In this document: positions 38,187 to 47,316 of the stretch, piece by piece
Numbering within the stretch: the stretch's first letter is position 1
How the letters are laid out: each line of letters begins with the position of its first letter
NCBI RefSeq assembly: GCF_013386825.1
Contig: NZ_JACARC010000028.1
Coordinates: 71,335-135,334 of the forward strand
DNA from: Pseudomonas sp. IPO3778
GTDB lineage: Bacteria > Pseudomonadota > Gammaproteobacteria > Pseudomonadales > Pseudomonadaceae
Reading direction: 5' to 3'
Length of the DNA: 64,000 nt
The notes under the pieces: generated by a model
What the model saw: only the letters and a program-made list of their open reading frames with translations
Told to the model about the DNA's origin: nothing
Database searches by the model: none
Translations under genes and position numbers: made by a program

Positions 38187-38845
38187 GGTTTGAGTTCCAC
38201 CACATAGCCTACGCCGCGCACGGTGCGGATCAGTTCGGTGGAGAGTTTTTTGCGCAGGTTGTGGATAAGGACTTCGAGGGTGTTGCTTTCGACGCGGTCC
38301 TGCCAACCATAAAGCGCGCGGGACAAGCGTTCGCGGGTGACGACTTTGCCGGGGCGCACCATCAGTTGGTGGAGCAGTTGGTATTCCATCGGCGTGACCA
38401 CGATATCCTGGCCTTGATAGCTGACTTGTTGGGTCGCCGGGTCCAGGCTCACGCCCGCATGCTCCAGCAAGGGCTGCGCACGGCCCTGGCTGCGGCGCAA
38501 CAGGGCGCGCACGCGAGCCTTGAACTCTTCGACATCGAAGGGTTTGACCAAGTAGTCATCGGCGCCGGCATCCAGGCCGGCGATACGCTCGGAAGTGCCG
38601 TCGCGGGCGGTGAGGATCAGCACCGGCAGGTCGTATTGCTCGGCGCGCAGGGTTTGCAGGAGCGTCAGGCCGTCGAGGCGCGGCAGGCCGAGGTCGAGCA
38701 GCAGCAGGTCGAAGCTTTCGCTGCGCAGCGCGTGCAAGGCGCTGACGCCATCCTCCAACCAGTCCAGGGTGTAGCCCTCAGCACCCAGGGCCACGCGGAT
38801 CCCCTGGCCGAGGGCACGATCATCTTCGACGAGGAGCAGGCGCAT
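38183..38845 (-). CDS. OmpR-family response regulator (QseB/PmrA-like)
   Basis: 220 residues from the ATG at 38845: receiver domain with acidic pocket VEDD (7-10), phospho-Asp in LLLLDLGLPRL (about 51) and Lys in YLVKPFD (about 101); C-terminal winged helix (about 125-218) with RVESNTLEVLIHNLRKKL. Divergent from a PepSY/cytochrome b pair, with a tandem CTAAG box between them, which suggests direct control of that pair. Confidence 0.93.
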   Translation of the reverse strand: MRLLLVEDDRALGQGIRVALGAEGYTLDWLEDGVSALHALRSESFDLLLLDLGLPRLDGLTLLQTLRAEQYDLPVLILTARDGTSERIAGLDAGADDYLVKPFDVEEFKARVRALLRRSQGRAQPLLEHAGVSLDPATQQVSYQGQDIVVTPMEYQLLHQLMVRPGKVVTRERLSRALYGWQDRVESNTLEVLIHNLRKKLSTELIRTVRGVGYVVELKP

Positions 38846-38929
38846 AGCGGATTCTCTGTAGGAAACGGCGGCATCATGACGGGTTCTCGTGATGGCTATT
38901 TCGAGAAAGATGTTACGGGCCGTTGCCAA

Positions 38930-38945
38930 CTAAGCTTTCGCTAAG
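38930..38945 (+). promoter_or_regulatory. candidate OmpR-family operator, CTAAG-N6-CTAAG
   Basis: Two direct CTAAG half-sites, 38930-38934 and 38941-38945, are 11 bases apart start to start, one helical turn. They lie in the divergent region between the response regulator and the PepSY gene. The geometry matches PmrA/QseB-type boxes (CTTAA-N6-CTTAA). Confidence 0.55.
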
Positions 38946-38992
38946 GTTGGTTTTGCACAGTGAAATCTCCCACATCTGCTGAGAGCATTTCC

Positions 38993-39259
38993 ATGCGTAA
39001 AATTCTCCTGCTGTCGCTGATTATTGCCAGCCCCCTGGCCATGGCCGGCCCGCAATGCACCACTGCCGAGCGCTCGCAATGGCAGGACCAAAAGGCTTTT
39101 CAGGACCAACTCAAAGCCCAGGGTTACGAGATCAGCAAGTTCAAGGTCACCGATGGCAACTGCTACGAGATCTACGGCTTTGACAAGGACAAGCGCAAGG
39201 TCGAGATCTACCACGATCCCGTCACCGGCAAGGCCGTGAAGACTGAGATCAAGGGCTGA
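38993..39259 (+). CDS. PepSY-domain periplasmic protein
   Basis: 88 residues from the ATG at 38993 (MRKILLLSLIIAS) with a typical signal peptide cleaved near AMA-GPQ. The mature part is a single PepSY-like domain (FKVTDGNCYEIYGFDKDKRKVEIYHDP). Divergent from the two-component genes and overlapping the cytochrome b gene by one base. Similar small PepSY proteins are common targets of QseBC/PmrAB-type systems. Confidence 0.85.
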   Translation: MRKILLLSLIIASPLAMAGPQCTTAERSQWQDQKAFQDQLKAQGYEISKFKVTDGNCYEIYGFDKDKRKVEIYHDPVTGKAVKTEIKG

Positions 39260-39804
39260 TGCCAGCAACCTCCCTGCGCCTCTGGGACCCGGTGGTGAGG
39301 GTGTTTCACCTCTCCATCGCCGGCGTCTTTGTGGCCAATTACTTCTTCAACGAAGCCGGCGACGACTGGCATGTGTGGCTGGGCTATTACGCCATGGCCT
39401 GGTTGCTGGTGCGGTGGGTGTGGGGATTTGTCGGGCCGCGCAGCGCACGCTGGGCGGATTTCTGGCCGACGCTGGAACGGCTCAAGGGCCATGTACGTTC
39501 ACTGCTCAACCGCCAACCGCTGCACCGCCTGGGCCACTCGCCCCTTGGGGCGCTGGTGATGATTCTGATGTTGCTGGCACTGCTGACCCTCGGCGTCAGC
39601 GGCTTTTTGATGCAGGAAGTCGACGCCCTGTGGGGCGCCGATTGGCCGCTGCTGTTGCACGAAACCGCCGCCAATGTGCTGGCCGGGCTGGTTGGCGTGC
39701 ATGTGCTGGCGGCGGTGTTTGAAAGTATCCAGGTGCGGGACAACCTGCCGTTATCCATGCTCACCGGCCGCAGGAGGCGCCTGCCGGATGACCGTGCGCA
39801 GTAA
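39259..39804 (+). CDS. cytochrome b561-type membrane protein
   Basis: 181 residues with four to five membrane helices and heme-ligand histidines in VRVFHLSIAG and HETAANVLAGLVGVHVLAAV, fitting the Ni/Fe-hydrogenase-type or b561 cytochrome family. It probably moves electrons across the inner membrane together with the PepSY protein encoded one base upstream. Partner enzyme unknown. Confidence 0.85.
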   Translation: MPATSLRLWDPVVRVFHLSIAGVFVANYFFNEAGDDWHVWLGYYAMAWLLVRWVWGFVGPRSARWADFWPTLERLKGHVRSLLNRQPLHRLGHSPLGALVMILMLLALLTLGVSGFLMQEVDALWGADWPLLLHETAANVLAGLVGVHVLAAVFESIQVRDNLPLSMLTGRRRRLPDDRAQ

Positions 39805-39827
39805 TCCTTTTTCCCGACAGGTTCTCT

Positions 39828-41096
39828 ATGCGCCCGCTTTTCATGATCTGCAGTCTGCTCGTGGTATTTTTCGCCGCCTGGCAAAGTCATCCGCCCCACG
39901 TGTTGGCGCCGTTTGCCCTGCCCGCCAAGGACACGTCCCCGGCAGCGGCCGCCCCGCAATACAGCAGCCGCTTCGTCTCCTCCCAGCTCAATGACTTTGT
40001 GCATTCCTCCTCCGTCACTGCCCTGCCCGGCGGCGACCTGATGGCCGTGTGGTTCGCCGGCTCACGCGAAGGCGCCGCCGATGTGCAGGTACGCACCGCG
40101 CGCTTTGATGCCAAAAGCGCCGAGTGGGGCCCGGAGCAGGTACTTGCCACCCGCGAAAGCACCCGCGACGGCACCCACCGCTACATCCGCAAGCTGGGCA
40201 ACCCGGTGATCGCCCTGGCGCCGGACAATCGCCTGTGGATGTTTTACGTCTCGGTGTCGGTGGGCGGCTGGGCCACCAGCGCGATCAACGTGATGGTCTC
40301 GGACGATCTCGGGACGAACTGGTCGGCGCCTCGGCAACTGATCACCTCGCCATTTTTCAACATCAGCACCCTGGTGCGCGCCGCGCCGGTGTTCCATGCC
40401 GACGGCTCCATCGGCCTGCCGGTGTACCACGAGTTCATGGGCAAATTCGCCGAGTACCTTTACCTGAGCGCCGACGGTGCGGTGGTCGACAAATTCCGTA
40501 TCAGCCGTGGGAAGAATTCGCTGCAACCGACCATTGTCCCGCAGGACGGCCAGCGTGCCATCGCCATGCTGCGCTACGCCGGCGAGACCCATCACCGGGT
40601 GCTCGCCAGCCGCACCGAAGACGCCGGCCAAACCTGGAGCGAGCCATACCCGCTGGAGCCGTCCAACCCCAACTCTTCGCTGGCGGCCGTCAGCACCGAA
40701 GGCGACGGTTTGCTGGTGGCCCTCAACGACCTGCAAGATGGTCGCTTCAAGCTCAGCCTCTACGGCACCGATGCCAACCTCAACCAGTGGCGCACCGTGG
40801 TGGAACTGGACCAGTCCCCCGACCCGCTGGGCCAACCCTTCTCCCCCGAGGCCTACAAGGAAATCATCGGCGAAGGCTTCCGAGAGTCCAGCGGGGCCCG
40901 GCGCCTGCCCCTGGAACAACGCTTTCTCAGCAGCCTGGATTACCGGGTATGCAAACCCCGAGGCTGCGATTTCGAATACGAGTACCCGTACTTCAGCCGC
41001 AGCCCGGACGGCATGTACCACTTGGTGTACTCGTGGAATAACACCTTTATCAAACATGTCAGCTTCAACGAAGCCTGGCTGTCGGAGCGCCTGTGA
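39828..41096 (+). CDS. exported sialidase-fold (BNR/Asp-box) protein
   Basis: 422 residues with an N-terminal hydrophobic segment (signal or anchor, 1-20) and a six-bladed propeller. Asp-boxes SDDLGTNW and TEDAGQTW and an arginine region near GSREGAADVQ are visible; a YSWNN segment is near the C-terminus. The family includes exo-alpha-sialidases, but many bacterial members act on other sugars, so the substrate is uncertain. The stop overlaps the next start in ATGA. It heads a coupled three-gene unit ending in an LTA-synthase-like transferase. Confidence 0.82.
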   Translation: MRPLFMICSLLVVFFAAWQSHPPHVLAPFALPAKDTSPAAAAPQYSSRFVSSQLNDFVHSSSVTALPGGDLMAVWFAGSREGAADVQVRTARFDAKSAEWGPEQVLATRESTRDGTHRYIRKLGNPVIALAPDNRLWMFYVSVSVGGWATSAINVMVSDDLGTNWSAPRQLITSPFFNISTLVRAAPVFHADGSIGLPVYHEFMGKFAEYLYLSADGAVVDKFRISRGKNSLQPTIVPQDGQRAIAMLRYAGETHHRVLASRTEDAGQTWSEPYPLEPSNPNSSLAAVSTEGDGLLVALNDLQDGRFKLSLYGTDANLNQWRTVVELDQSPDPLGQPFSPEAYKEIIGEGFRESSGARRLPLEQRFLSSLDYRVCKPRGCDFEYEYPYFSRSPDGMYHLVYSWNNTFIKHVSFNEAWLSERL

Positions 41097-41695
41097 TGGT
41101 TTCTGAATGGCAAGCGCATTTGAGTTTTGTGCTGTTGGGTTTCGTGCTGCTCAGCCTGTTGCGCATCACAACACCCTGGCGCCCATGGCTGCTGCCGGTG
41201 TTGGTGGTGGTGAGTTTTGTCCCGGTCAACGAACTGCCGTTGGCGGCCTATGTGCGCAGCTTCACTGATGACTTGGCCATCAGCACCCTGGTGCTGTTGG
41301 CGTGGGTCACCCTGTGCCGCCTGGGCGTGGTGCAGCCACTCCAGCCCCCGCAGAAGCTCCAGGTGTTGCTGATGTTTGGTGCCCTGAGCCTGGTGCTTTA
41401 CCCGGCGACGATGGGCCTGACGTATTTCGACCCCTACCGCTGGGGTTTCAACCCTCGGCCGATGATTGTGCTGATAGGCATCGCCGCACTGCTGATGCTC
41501 TGGCTGCGTAATACCTTGGCCGTGTGGATGCTTGCGGCGGGCACCCTGGCGTTCGCGCTGCGGCTCAAGGCCTCGGAAAACTACTGGGACTATCTGATCG
41601 ACCCGTTGCTGACAGGCTACTGCCTGGTGGCCGGGTTGTGGATGCTGGCGATGGCCGCCTGGCGCCCTCTTATAAAACTGCACAGAGGTCAATGA
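41093..41695 (+). CDS. multi-span membrane protein of unknown function
   Basis: 200 residues with about six hydrophobic helices and few charged loops; no domain recognised. Start and stop both overlap the neighbours by 4 bases (ATGA), so it should be made in fixed ratio with the sialidase-fold protein and the LTA-synthase-like protein and may form a complex with them in the inner membrane. Confidence 0.8.
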   Translation: MMVSEWQAHLSFVLLGFVLLSLLRITTPWRPWLLPVLVVVSFVPVNELPLAAYVRSFTDDLAISTLVLLAWVTLCRLGVVQPLQPPQKLQVLLMFGALSLVLYPATMGLTYFDPYRWGFNPRPMIVLIGIAALLMLWLRNTLAVWMLAAGTLAFALRLKASENYWDYLIDPLLTGYCLVAGLWMLAMAAWRPLIKLHRGQ

Positions 41696-43713
41696 TGGGA
41701 TGGTTGCACTCGCGCCGCCTGCGCTACGGCGTGGGCGCGATCGGTTTGGTATTTGCGTTGCTGGCGGCACTGCGGCTGGTGTTTGTACTGGGGTTTTCCG
41801 GGGTCGATCCCAGGGAACCCGCACTGCTGGAAACCTTCGGGATCGGCCTGCGTTTCGACCTGCGCCTGGCGGTGCTGATCCTGCTGCCCCTGGCCCTGCT
41901 CGCCTGGCTACCGCGCTGGAACCTGTTGACCGTGCCCGCCCTGCGCTGGCTGGCGCGGGGTTACCTGCTGCTGGCGCTGGCGATGGTCGGGCTGGTGTAC
42001 ATCATCGACTTCGGCCATTACGCCTACCTCGGGGTGCGCATCAACGCCACGGTGCTGCGTTACCTGGAAGACGCGCAGATTTCCCAGCAGATGGTGTGGG
42101 AAACCTATCCCGTGCTGTGGATAACCTTGAGTTGGCTTACGGCTGTTTGCCTGTGGACCTACGCCCTGGTACGCCTCGAGCGCATTACCCTGGATGGCGA
42201 ACGCAAACCTATCGGCAAGCTGGCCATTGCATCCGTGGCCACCGTCGGCGTGATCGCGGTGTTGCTGGCCTTGCTCGGCCGCGTCGCCAACCTCAATCTG
42301 GAAAACCCGGTGCCCCTGCGCTGGAGCGATGCGTTCTTTTCCGGTAACAACCAGATCGCCGCCGTGGGCCTCAACCCGGTGCTGTTCTTGTACGACACAC
42401 TCAAGGTTGGCCAGTCGCAATTCGATGAAGGCAAGGTGCGCGAGCATTACCCGCAAGTCGCGAATTATCTGGGAGTCAGCCAACCCGATCCCGAGCAACT
42501 GAACTTCGCCCGCGAACAGGCCGTGCAACCTTATCGGCTCAAGGGCGAGCGCCCGCCGAACGTGATCTTCGTGATGCTCGAATCCCTGGGCACCAGCGCC
42601 GTAGGCGCCTACGGCAACCCTCTGAACCCCACACCGAACCTCGACAAACTGGCGAAAGAAAGCTGGTTCTTCAAGCACTTCTACGTGCCCGTCACCGGCA
42701 CCGCCAAAACCGTGTGGGCAAGCATTACCGGCGTGCCCGACGTCACACGCCGAGAGACCGCCACCCGCAACCCGCTGATCACCCGGCAACACACGCTGAT
42801 CAACGCCTTCGAAAATTATCAGAAGCTCTACATGATCGGCGGCAATGCCGGCTGGGCGAACATCAACGCCCTGATCCGCCAGAGCATCGACGGCGTGACA
42901 CTCTATGACGAAAGCCACTGGCGCTCGCCACGGGTGGATGTGTGGGGCGTGTCCGACCTGGACCTGTTCAAGGAAGGCGACGAACTGCTGCGCGCCATTC
43001 CCAAAGACCAGCCGTTCTTCGCCTACCTGCAAACCTCCGGCAACCATCGCCCGTTCACCATCCCCAAGCACAACGACGGCTTCGTGGTGCATGACCTCAC
43101 CGTGGAACACGTCCAGGCCGCAGGCAGCCGCAGCGTCGAGCAATACAACGCCGTGCGCCTGCTGGACTTCAACATCGGCCGCCTGATGGAAATCGCCAAG
43201 GCCGGGGGTTACTACGACAACACCATCTTCGTATTCTTCGGCGACCACAACACCCGCATCAGCCAGATCCCGCACATGGCGCCAGCGTTCGAACAGCTCG
43301 GCTTGGAAAGCAACAACGTACCGATGATGATCCATGCACCCGGCCTGGAACCCCGGGTGATCGAAGAAGCGGTCGGCCTGGCGGACTTGCTGCCCACGGT
43401 CGCCGGCATGGCGGGCATACCGTTCCACAATGGCGCCATGGGCCGCGATATCCAGCAACCTGCGCCGGAAGGCGAGCGGGTGGTGCCGCTGGTATTGCGC
43501 GAGGGCACGTTCCCGCTGATCGGCGGTGTAACCAAGGACTTCCTGCTGCAGATGGAGCACGACGGCAGCTCGCCCACCCTGCATGACCTGGCGTCACAAA
43601 CGCCGAGGGACGATGTGGCTCAGCAGTACCCCGAGGAGTTTCAGCGGTTGCAGGGGCTGACCCGTGGCCTGCACGAGAGTGCGCGGCTGATGTTGTTCAG
43701 AAACGTTCGTTAA
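41692..43713 (+). CDS. LTA synthase-family phosphoglycerol/phosphoethanolamine transferase
   Basis: 674 residues from the ATG at 41692. Four to five N-terminal membrane helices (to about 205) are followed by an extracytoplasmic sulfatase-fold domain. It has MLESLG (metal ligand Glu), the catalytic Thr in TGTAKTVW, and metal-binding FFGDHNTR plus a His-rich segment. In Gram-negatives such enzymes modify membrane-derived glucans or lipopolysaccharide with phosphoglycerol or phosphoethanolamine. Coupled to the preceding gene. Confidence 0.88.
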   Translation: MMGWLHSRRLRYGVGAIGLVFALLAALRLVFVLGFSGVDPREPALLETFGIGLRFDLRLAVLILLPLALLAWLPRWNLLTVPALRWLARGYLLLALAMVGLVYIIDFGHYAYLGVRINATVLRYLEDAQISQQMVWETYPVLWITLSWLTAVCLWTYALVRLERITLDGERKPIGKLAIASVATVGVIAVLLALLGRVANLNLENPVPLRWSDAFFSGNNQIAAVGLNPVLFLYDTLKVGQSQFDEGKVREHYPQVANYLGVSQPDPEQLNFAREQAVQPYRLKGERPPNVIFVMLESLGTSAVGAYGNPLNPTPNLDKLAKESWFFKHFYVPVTGTAKTVWASITGVPDVTRRETATRNPLITRQHTLINAFENYQKLYMIGGNAGWANINALIRQSIDGVTLYDESHWRSPRVDVWGVSDLDLFKEGDELLRAIPKDQPFFAYLQTSGNHRPFTIPKHNDGFVVHDLTVEHVQAAGSRSVEQYNAVRLLDFNIGRLMEIAKAGGYYDNTIFVFFGDHNTRISQIPHMAPAFEQLGLESNNVPMMIHAPGLEPRVIEEAVGLADLLPTVAGMAGIPFHNGAMGRDIQQPAPEGERVVPLVLREGTFPLIGGVTKDFLLQMEHDGSSPTLHDLASQTPRDDVAQQYPEEFQRLQGLTRGLHESARLMLFRNVR

Positions 43714-43838
43714 AGATACCCGCGGCAGGGCCGTACTATCGGCCCAGCCAATCCATCCCCCCGATCTATCGATTTGAGGTCCCTCTCCCCCTCCCCGACT
43801 ATGGCGGCACTTCCGATAACAAAAACCAGGAACCCGCC

Positions 43839-44930
43839 ATGACTGCCCGATTCCACAACCCGGTAGACACCCGCTTCGGCTGGGGCTGCCTGCAAGAGCT
43901 GGCCACCCTCACCGCAGGCCAGAGCGTCGCCCTCGTGACCTTCCCCGAAGCCCGCGGGCTCGGTTTGGTAGACCGCATCCAGGCGTTGCTGGGTGAGCGC
44001 CTGGTGTACGTGATCGAAGACGTGCAGCCCAACCCCGACGTGGCGCAACTGCGCGACACCTACGAGGGTTTCTGGCAGCAGGCCGGTGATTGCCAGGTGG
44101 TGGTTGCCGTCGGCGGGGGCAGCGCGATTGATACGGCCAAGGCGTTGATCGTCGGCACCGAATCCGGGAGTTTCGACGAGTTGTTGGCGCTGCTGGCCAC
44201 CGGAAAGCCTTTCGTCCCGGCGCGCCACAAGCAATTGATTGCCGCACCGACCACGGCGGGCACCGGCAGCGAAGTCACGCCATGGGCGACGATCTGGGAC
44301 TCTGCCAGCCTCAAGAAGTATTCGCTGCACCTGGACTGCACCTGGCCGACAGTGGCGATCATCGACCCGCAGTTGATGCTGACGGTACCGGGTGGCGTCA
44401 CCGTCTCTACCGGCCTGGACGCCTTGTCCCATGCACTGGAGTCGATCTGGAATATCAACGCCAACCCGGTCTCGGACACCTTCGCCATCTCCGCCATCGA
44501 AGACATCCTGGAATGCCTGCCGCGCTTGCGGCGTGATCTCGGCAATCAGGAGTTACGCTCACGGATGGCGTTGGCGGCACTGAAAGCCGGCCTGGCTTTT
44601 TCCAATACCAAGACCGCCCTCGCCCACTCCATCTCCTATGAGATGACCTTGCACCACGGCCTGCCCCACGGCATCGCCTGTTCCTTCACCTTGCCGCTGG
44701 TGCTGGGCCTGGCGTGGGGGCATGACGCCGCACGGGACCGCACCCTGCAACGGGTATTCGGCACCGACCTGCGCCAGGCCCAGGCGCAGTTGCGCGACTT
44801 CCTCCACAGCCTGGACGTGAAGACCGAATTTGCCGACTACGGCGTGAGCGCCACCGAGGCCGAAGCGATGATCCGCTTCGCCCTGCAAGGCGCACGCGGC
44901 AAGAACTTCATCGGCGCACAAGCGGCCTAG
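43839..44930 (+). CDS. iron-containing alcohol dehydrogenase acting on phosphonates (probable)
   Basis: 363 residues, group III iron alcohol dehydrogenase: NAD-binding GGGSAIDTAKA (about 92-102), APTTAGTGSEVTPWA, and metal ligands in TGLDALSHALE and the LHHGLPHG segment. Placed with a GlpT-like transporter, a LysR regulator and phosphonoacetaldehyde hydrolase, it most likely interconverts 2-hydroxyethylphosphonate and phosphonoacetaldehyde. Direction and substrate are inferred from neighbours only. Ribosome-binding site AGGAACC. Confidence 0.8.
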   Translation: MTARFHNPVDTRFGWGCLQELATLTAGQSVALVTFPEARGLGLVDRIQALLGERLVYVIEDVQPNPDVAQLRDTYEGFWQQAGDCQVVVAVGGGSAIDTAKALIVGTESGSFDELLALLATGKPFVPARHKQLIAAPTTAGTGSEVTPWATIWDSASLKKYSLHLDCTWPTVAIIDPQLMLTVPGGVTVSTGLDALSHALESIWNINANPVSDTFAISAIEDILECLPRLRRDLGNQELRSRMALAALKAGLAFSNTKTALAHSISYEMTLHHGLPHGIACSFTLPLVLGLAWGHDAARDRTLQRVFGTDLRQAQAQLRDFLHSLDVKTEFADYGVSATEAEAMIRFALQGARGKNFIGAQAA

Positions 44931-45023
44931 ACTCTTCGTAATTCGGTCGTTTCCTGTTGCACCTCTCAAGAGTGCCCCCCGGCGGCTGCGGTCGCCAGGG
45001 CGAATAACAATAAGGAAAACATC

Positions 45024-46319
45024 ATGAATCGTGCACACGTGCTGCCTGTTCCTGCCGTCCGTACTTCGTCGTTCCGCGTTGCCCAGTGGCGCATGCTGCT
45101 GGCAGCTATGTTTTGCTATCTGTTTTTCTACACCGGCCGCCAGACCTTTGGTTTTGCCATCCCCGGCATCCAGGCCGAATTCGGCCTGACCAAGGAAACC
45201 CTCGGCTGGGCCTCGGCCGCCATGCTCTGGTCGTACGCGATTGGCCAGGCCATCAATGGCAACCTCGCCGACAAGTTCGGCGGGCGCCGCATCATGACCC
45301 TGGGCGCGGTGCTGTCCTGCGCGGCCAACTGGGTCACCAGTTTCGCCAGCGGCTTTGCCGGGCTGATCCTGCCGTGGGGCATCAACGGTTACTTCCAGGC
45401 CCTCGGTTGGGCGCCCGGCAGCCGGCTGATTTCCAATTGGTGGAGCGCCGGCGAACGCGGCAAGGTGTACGGTTTTTATGTGTTCGCCGCCGGATGCGCC
45501 TCGGTCCTGTCGTACGTGACGTCGATCGTGGTGCTGGAAGTGTTCCAACTGGAATGGCGCTGGATCTTCCGCCTGCCGGTGCTGTTGATGCTGGCCGGCG
45601 GCATCATTTTCTACCTGGTGGCTCGCGAACGACCTCAGGACCTGGGCTTCGAACCCCTGGCCGACACCGGCGTGGCCAATGCCGACGACAAAGCCCATGA
45701 AGTGGCCCATGGTGAAGTTGAAACGTCGGCGCAGCGCTACAAGGCCGTGCTGAAAAACCCGCGCCTGATCATTGCCGCCCTCTCCCTGGGCTTCCAGAAC
45801 GCTGCCCGCTACGGCCTGATCGTCTGGGTACCGGTGCACTTCCTGGGGGCCAACTGGAAAAGCGGCGACAGCCTGATCGATCCCAAGTGGATCACCGTGG
45901 CCCTGCCGGTGGGCATGGCCATTGGCGCCCTGAGCAATGGCTGGGTCTCGGACAAGCTGTTCGGTTCCAAACGCTACCTGGCGATCATGCTGTACATGTT
46001 CCTCGGCGCCGCCACCAGCCTGTGGATGTGGAGCCTGCCGCCCCATAGCGCCATCGGCCTGGTGGCGTTGTTCCTGTGCGGGTTCTTTGTGTACGGGCCG
46101 GCGTCGAGTTTCTGGGCGCTGTGCCCGGACCTGGTCGGCGCCAAACGCGCAGGCACGGCAACGGGCGTGATGAACTTCTCCTCCTATCTGTTCGCCGGCC
46201 TGGCGGAACCGTTGATCGGCGGTATGCTCGACAGTACCGGCAATACCTCGCTGATCTTTATCGTCGTGACCTCGGCCTGCCTGTGCAGTGCGGCGGTGGC
46301 CTTGTTTATCCGACGTTGA
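45024..46319 (+). CDS. MFS organophosphate/phosphonate transporter (GlpT-like)
   Basis: 431 residues with twelve predicted membrane helices and the OPA-family signature around GYFQALGWAPGSRLISNWW. These antiporters bring in phosphorylated compounds in exchange for phosphate. Lying between the alcohol dehydrogenase and the regulator of a phosphonatase gene, it probably imports a phosphonate. Good ribosome-binding site AAGGAAAAC. The gap of 93 bases to the preceding gene may hold a separate promoter. Confidence 0.83.
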   Translation: MNRAHVLPVPAVRTSSFRVAQWRMLLAAMFCYLFFYTGRQTFGFAIPGIQAEFGLTKETLGWASAAMLWSYAIGQAINGNLADKFGGRRIMTLGAVLSCAANWVTSFASGFAGLILPWGINGYFQALGWAPGSRLISNWWSAGERGKVYGFYVFAAGCASVLSYVTSIVVLEVFQLEWRWIFRLPVLLMLAGGIIFYLVARERPQDLGFEPLADTGVANADDKAHEVAHGEVETSAQRYKAVLKNPRLIIAALSLGFQNAARYGLIVWVPVHFLGANWKSGDSLIDPKWITVALPVGMAIGALSNGWVSDKLFGSKRYLAIMLYMFLGAATSLWMWSLPPHSAIGLVALFLCGFFVYGPASSFWALCPDLVGAKRAGTATGVMNFSSYLFAGLAEPLIGGMLDSTGNTSLIFIVVTSACLCSAAVALFIRR

Positions 46320-46355
46320 TGACCGACCCGGCGGACCTCAGGAACAGGACTTTTT

Positions 46356-47228
46356 ATGTACCAGTACCACAAGTGGCTGCGCTCGTTTCATGCGGTGGCG
46401 AAGACCGGCAGTTTCACCCTCGCCGCCGAGTACCTGAGCGTCGGCCAGCCGACCGTCAGCGAGCAGGTCAACGGGCTGGAGAAGCAGTTCTCGGTGGAGC
46501 TGTTCCACCGTCGCGGGCGGTTTATCGAGATGAGTGCGGCCGGGCACGCCCTTTACGGGATCACCCAGGGGCTGTTCGGCCAGGAGGATGAAGCCATGCA
46601 ACTGTTGCAGAGTTTCAAGCAGCGCAAGACCGGGCTGTTGCGCCTGGGCGCGGTGTCGCCGCCGATCGCGATGAACCTGACCTACGAGCTGATGCAGCGC
46701 CACCCGGACATCGAACTGGAAACCTCGTTTTCCCCGGAAAAGGAAACCCTCGACCGGCTGTTCAACTTCGACATCGACGTGGCGATCCTGGCCCTTTCGG
46801 AATTCAACCAGCGCTTTGATACCCAGCTGTACCGGCGCTATCCGATTATTGCGGTGGTGCGCGATGACCATCCGTGGGCACAACAGGAAGCCGTGCACGT
46901 GGAACAGATCAGCCACGAAAAATGGGTGATGCGCGAGAAAAGCTCACGCACCCGGCAACTGGTGGAAGAACGCTGCAAGCGCCAGGGCATCGCAGTGAAC
47001 TGCGTGATGCAACTGAACAGTCGCGAAGCCATCGTGCACGCGATCACCAAGGGCATCGGCATCGGCTTTGTGTCCGCCGTGGAATACGCCGAAACCCCGG
47101 GCACCACGCCGATCACCTTCGTCGACCATCCGTTTTTCATCGACTACCACCTGTGTTGTCTGGGCATCCGGCGCAACCGACCGATGATCGCAGAGCTGTT
47201 CGAGGCCAGCCCGATCCCGGCCACCTGA
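46356..47228 (+). CDS. LysR-family regulator of phosphonate use
   Basis: 290 residues: N-terminal winged HTH (about 4-63, FHAVAKTGSFTLAAEYLSVGQPTVSEQVNGLE) and a periplasmic-binding-like effector domain from about 92. It sits between the transporter and phnX on the same strand, unlike the usual divergent LysR layout, and likely activates the module when the phosphonate or its aldehyde is present. Confidence 0.85.
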   Translation: MYQYHKWLRSFHAVAKTGSFTLAAEYLSVGQPTVSEQVNGLEKQFSVELFHRRGRFIEMSAAGHALYGITQGLFGQEDEAMQLLQSFKQRKTGLLRLGAVSPPIAMNLTYELMQRHPDIELETSFSPEKETLDRLFNFDIDVAILALSEFNQRFDTQLYRRYPIIAVVRDDHPWAQQEAVHVEQISHEKWVMREKSSRTRQLVEERCKRQGIAVNCVMQLNSREAIVHAITKGIGIGFVSAVEYAETPGTTPITFVDHPFFIDYHLCCLGIRRNRPMIAELFEASPIPAT

Positions 47229-47316
47229 TCGCCTTCCCCGTTTAACCCCTCACCAGGCGCTTACCTCTACTCCGGCAGAGGGACGGCCTGCTCACACCTG
47301 AAAATGGAGACTTGCC

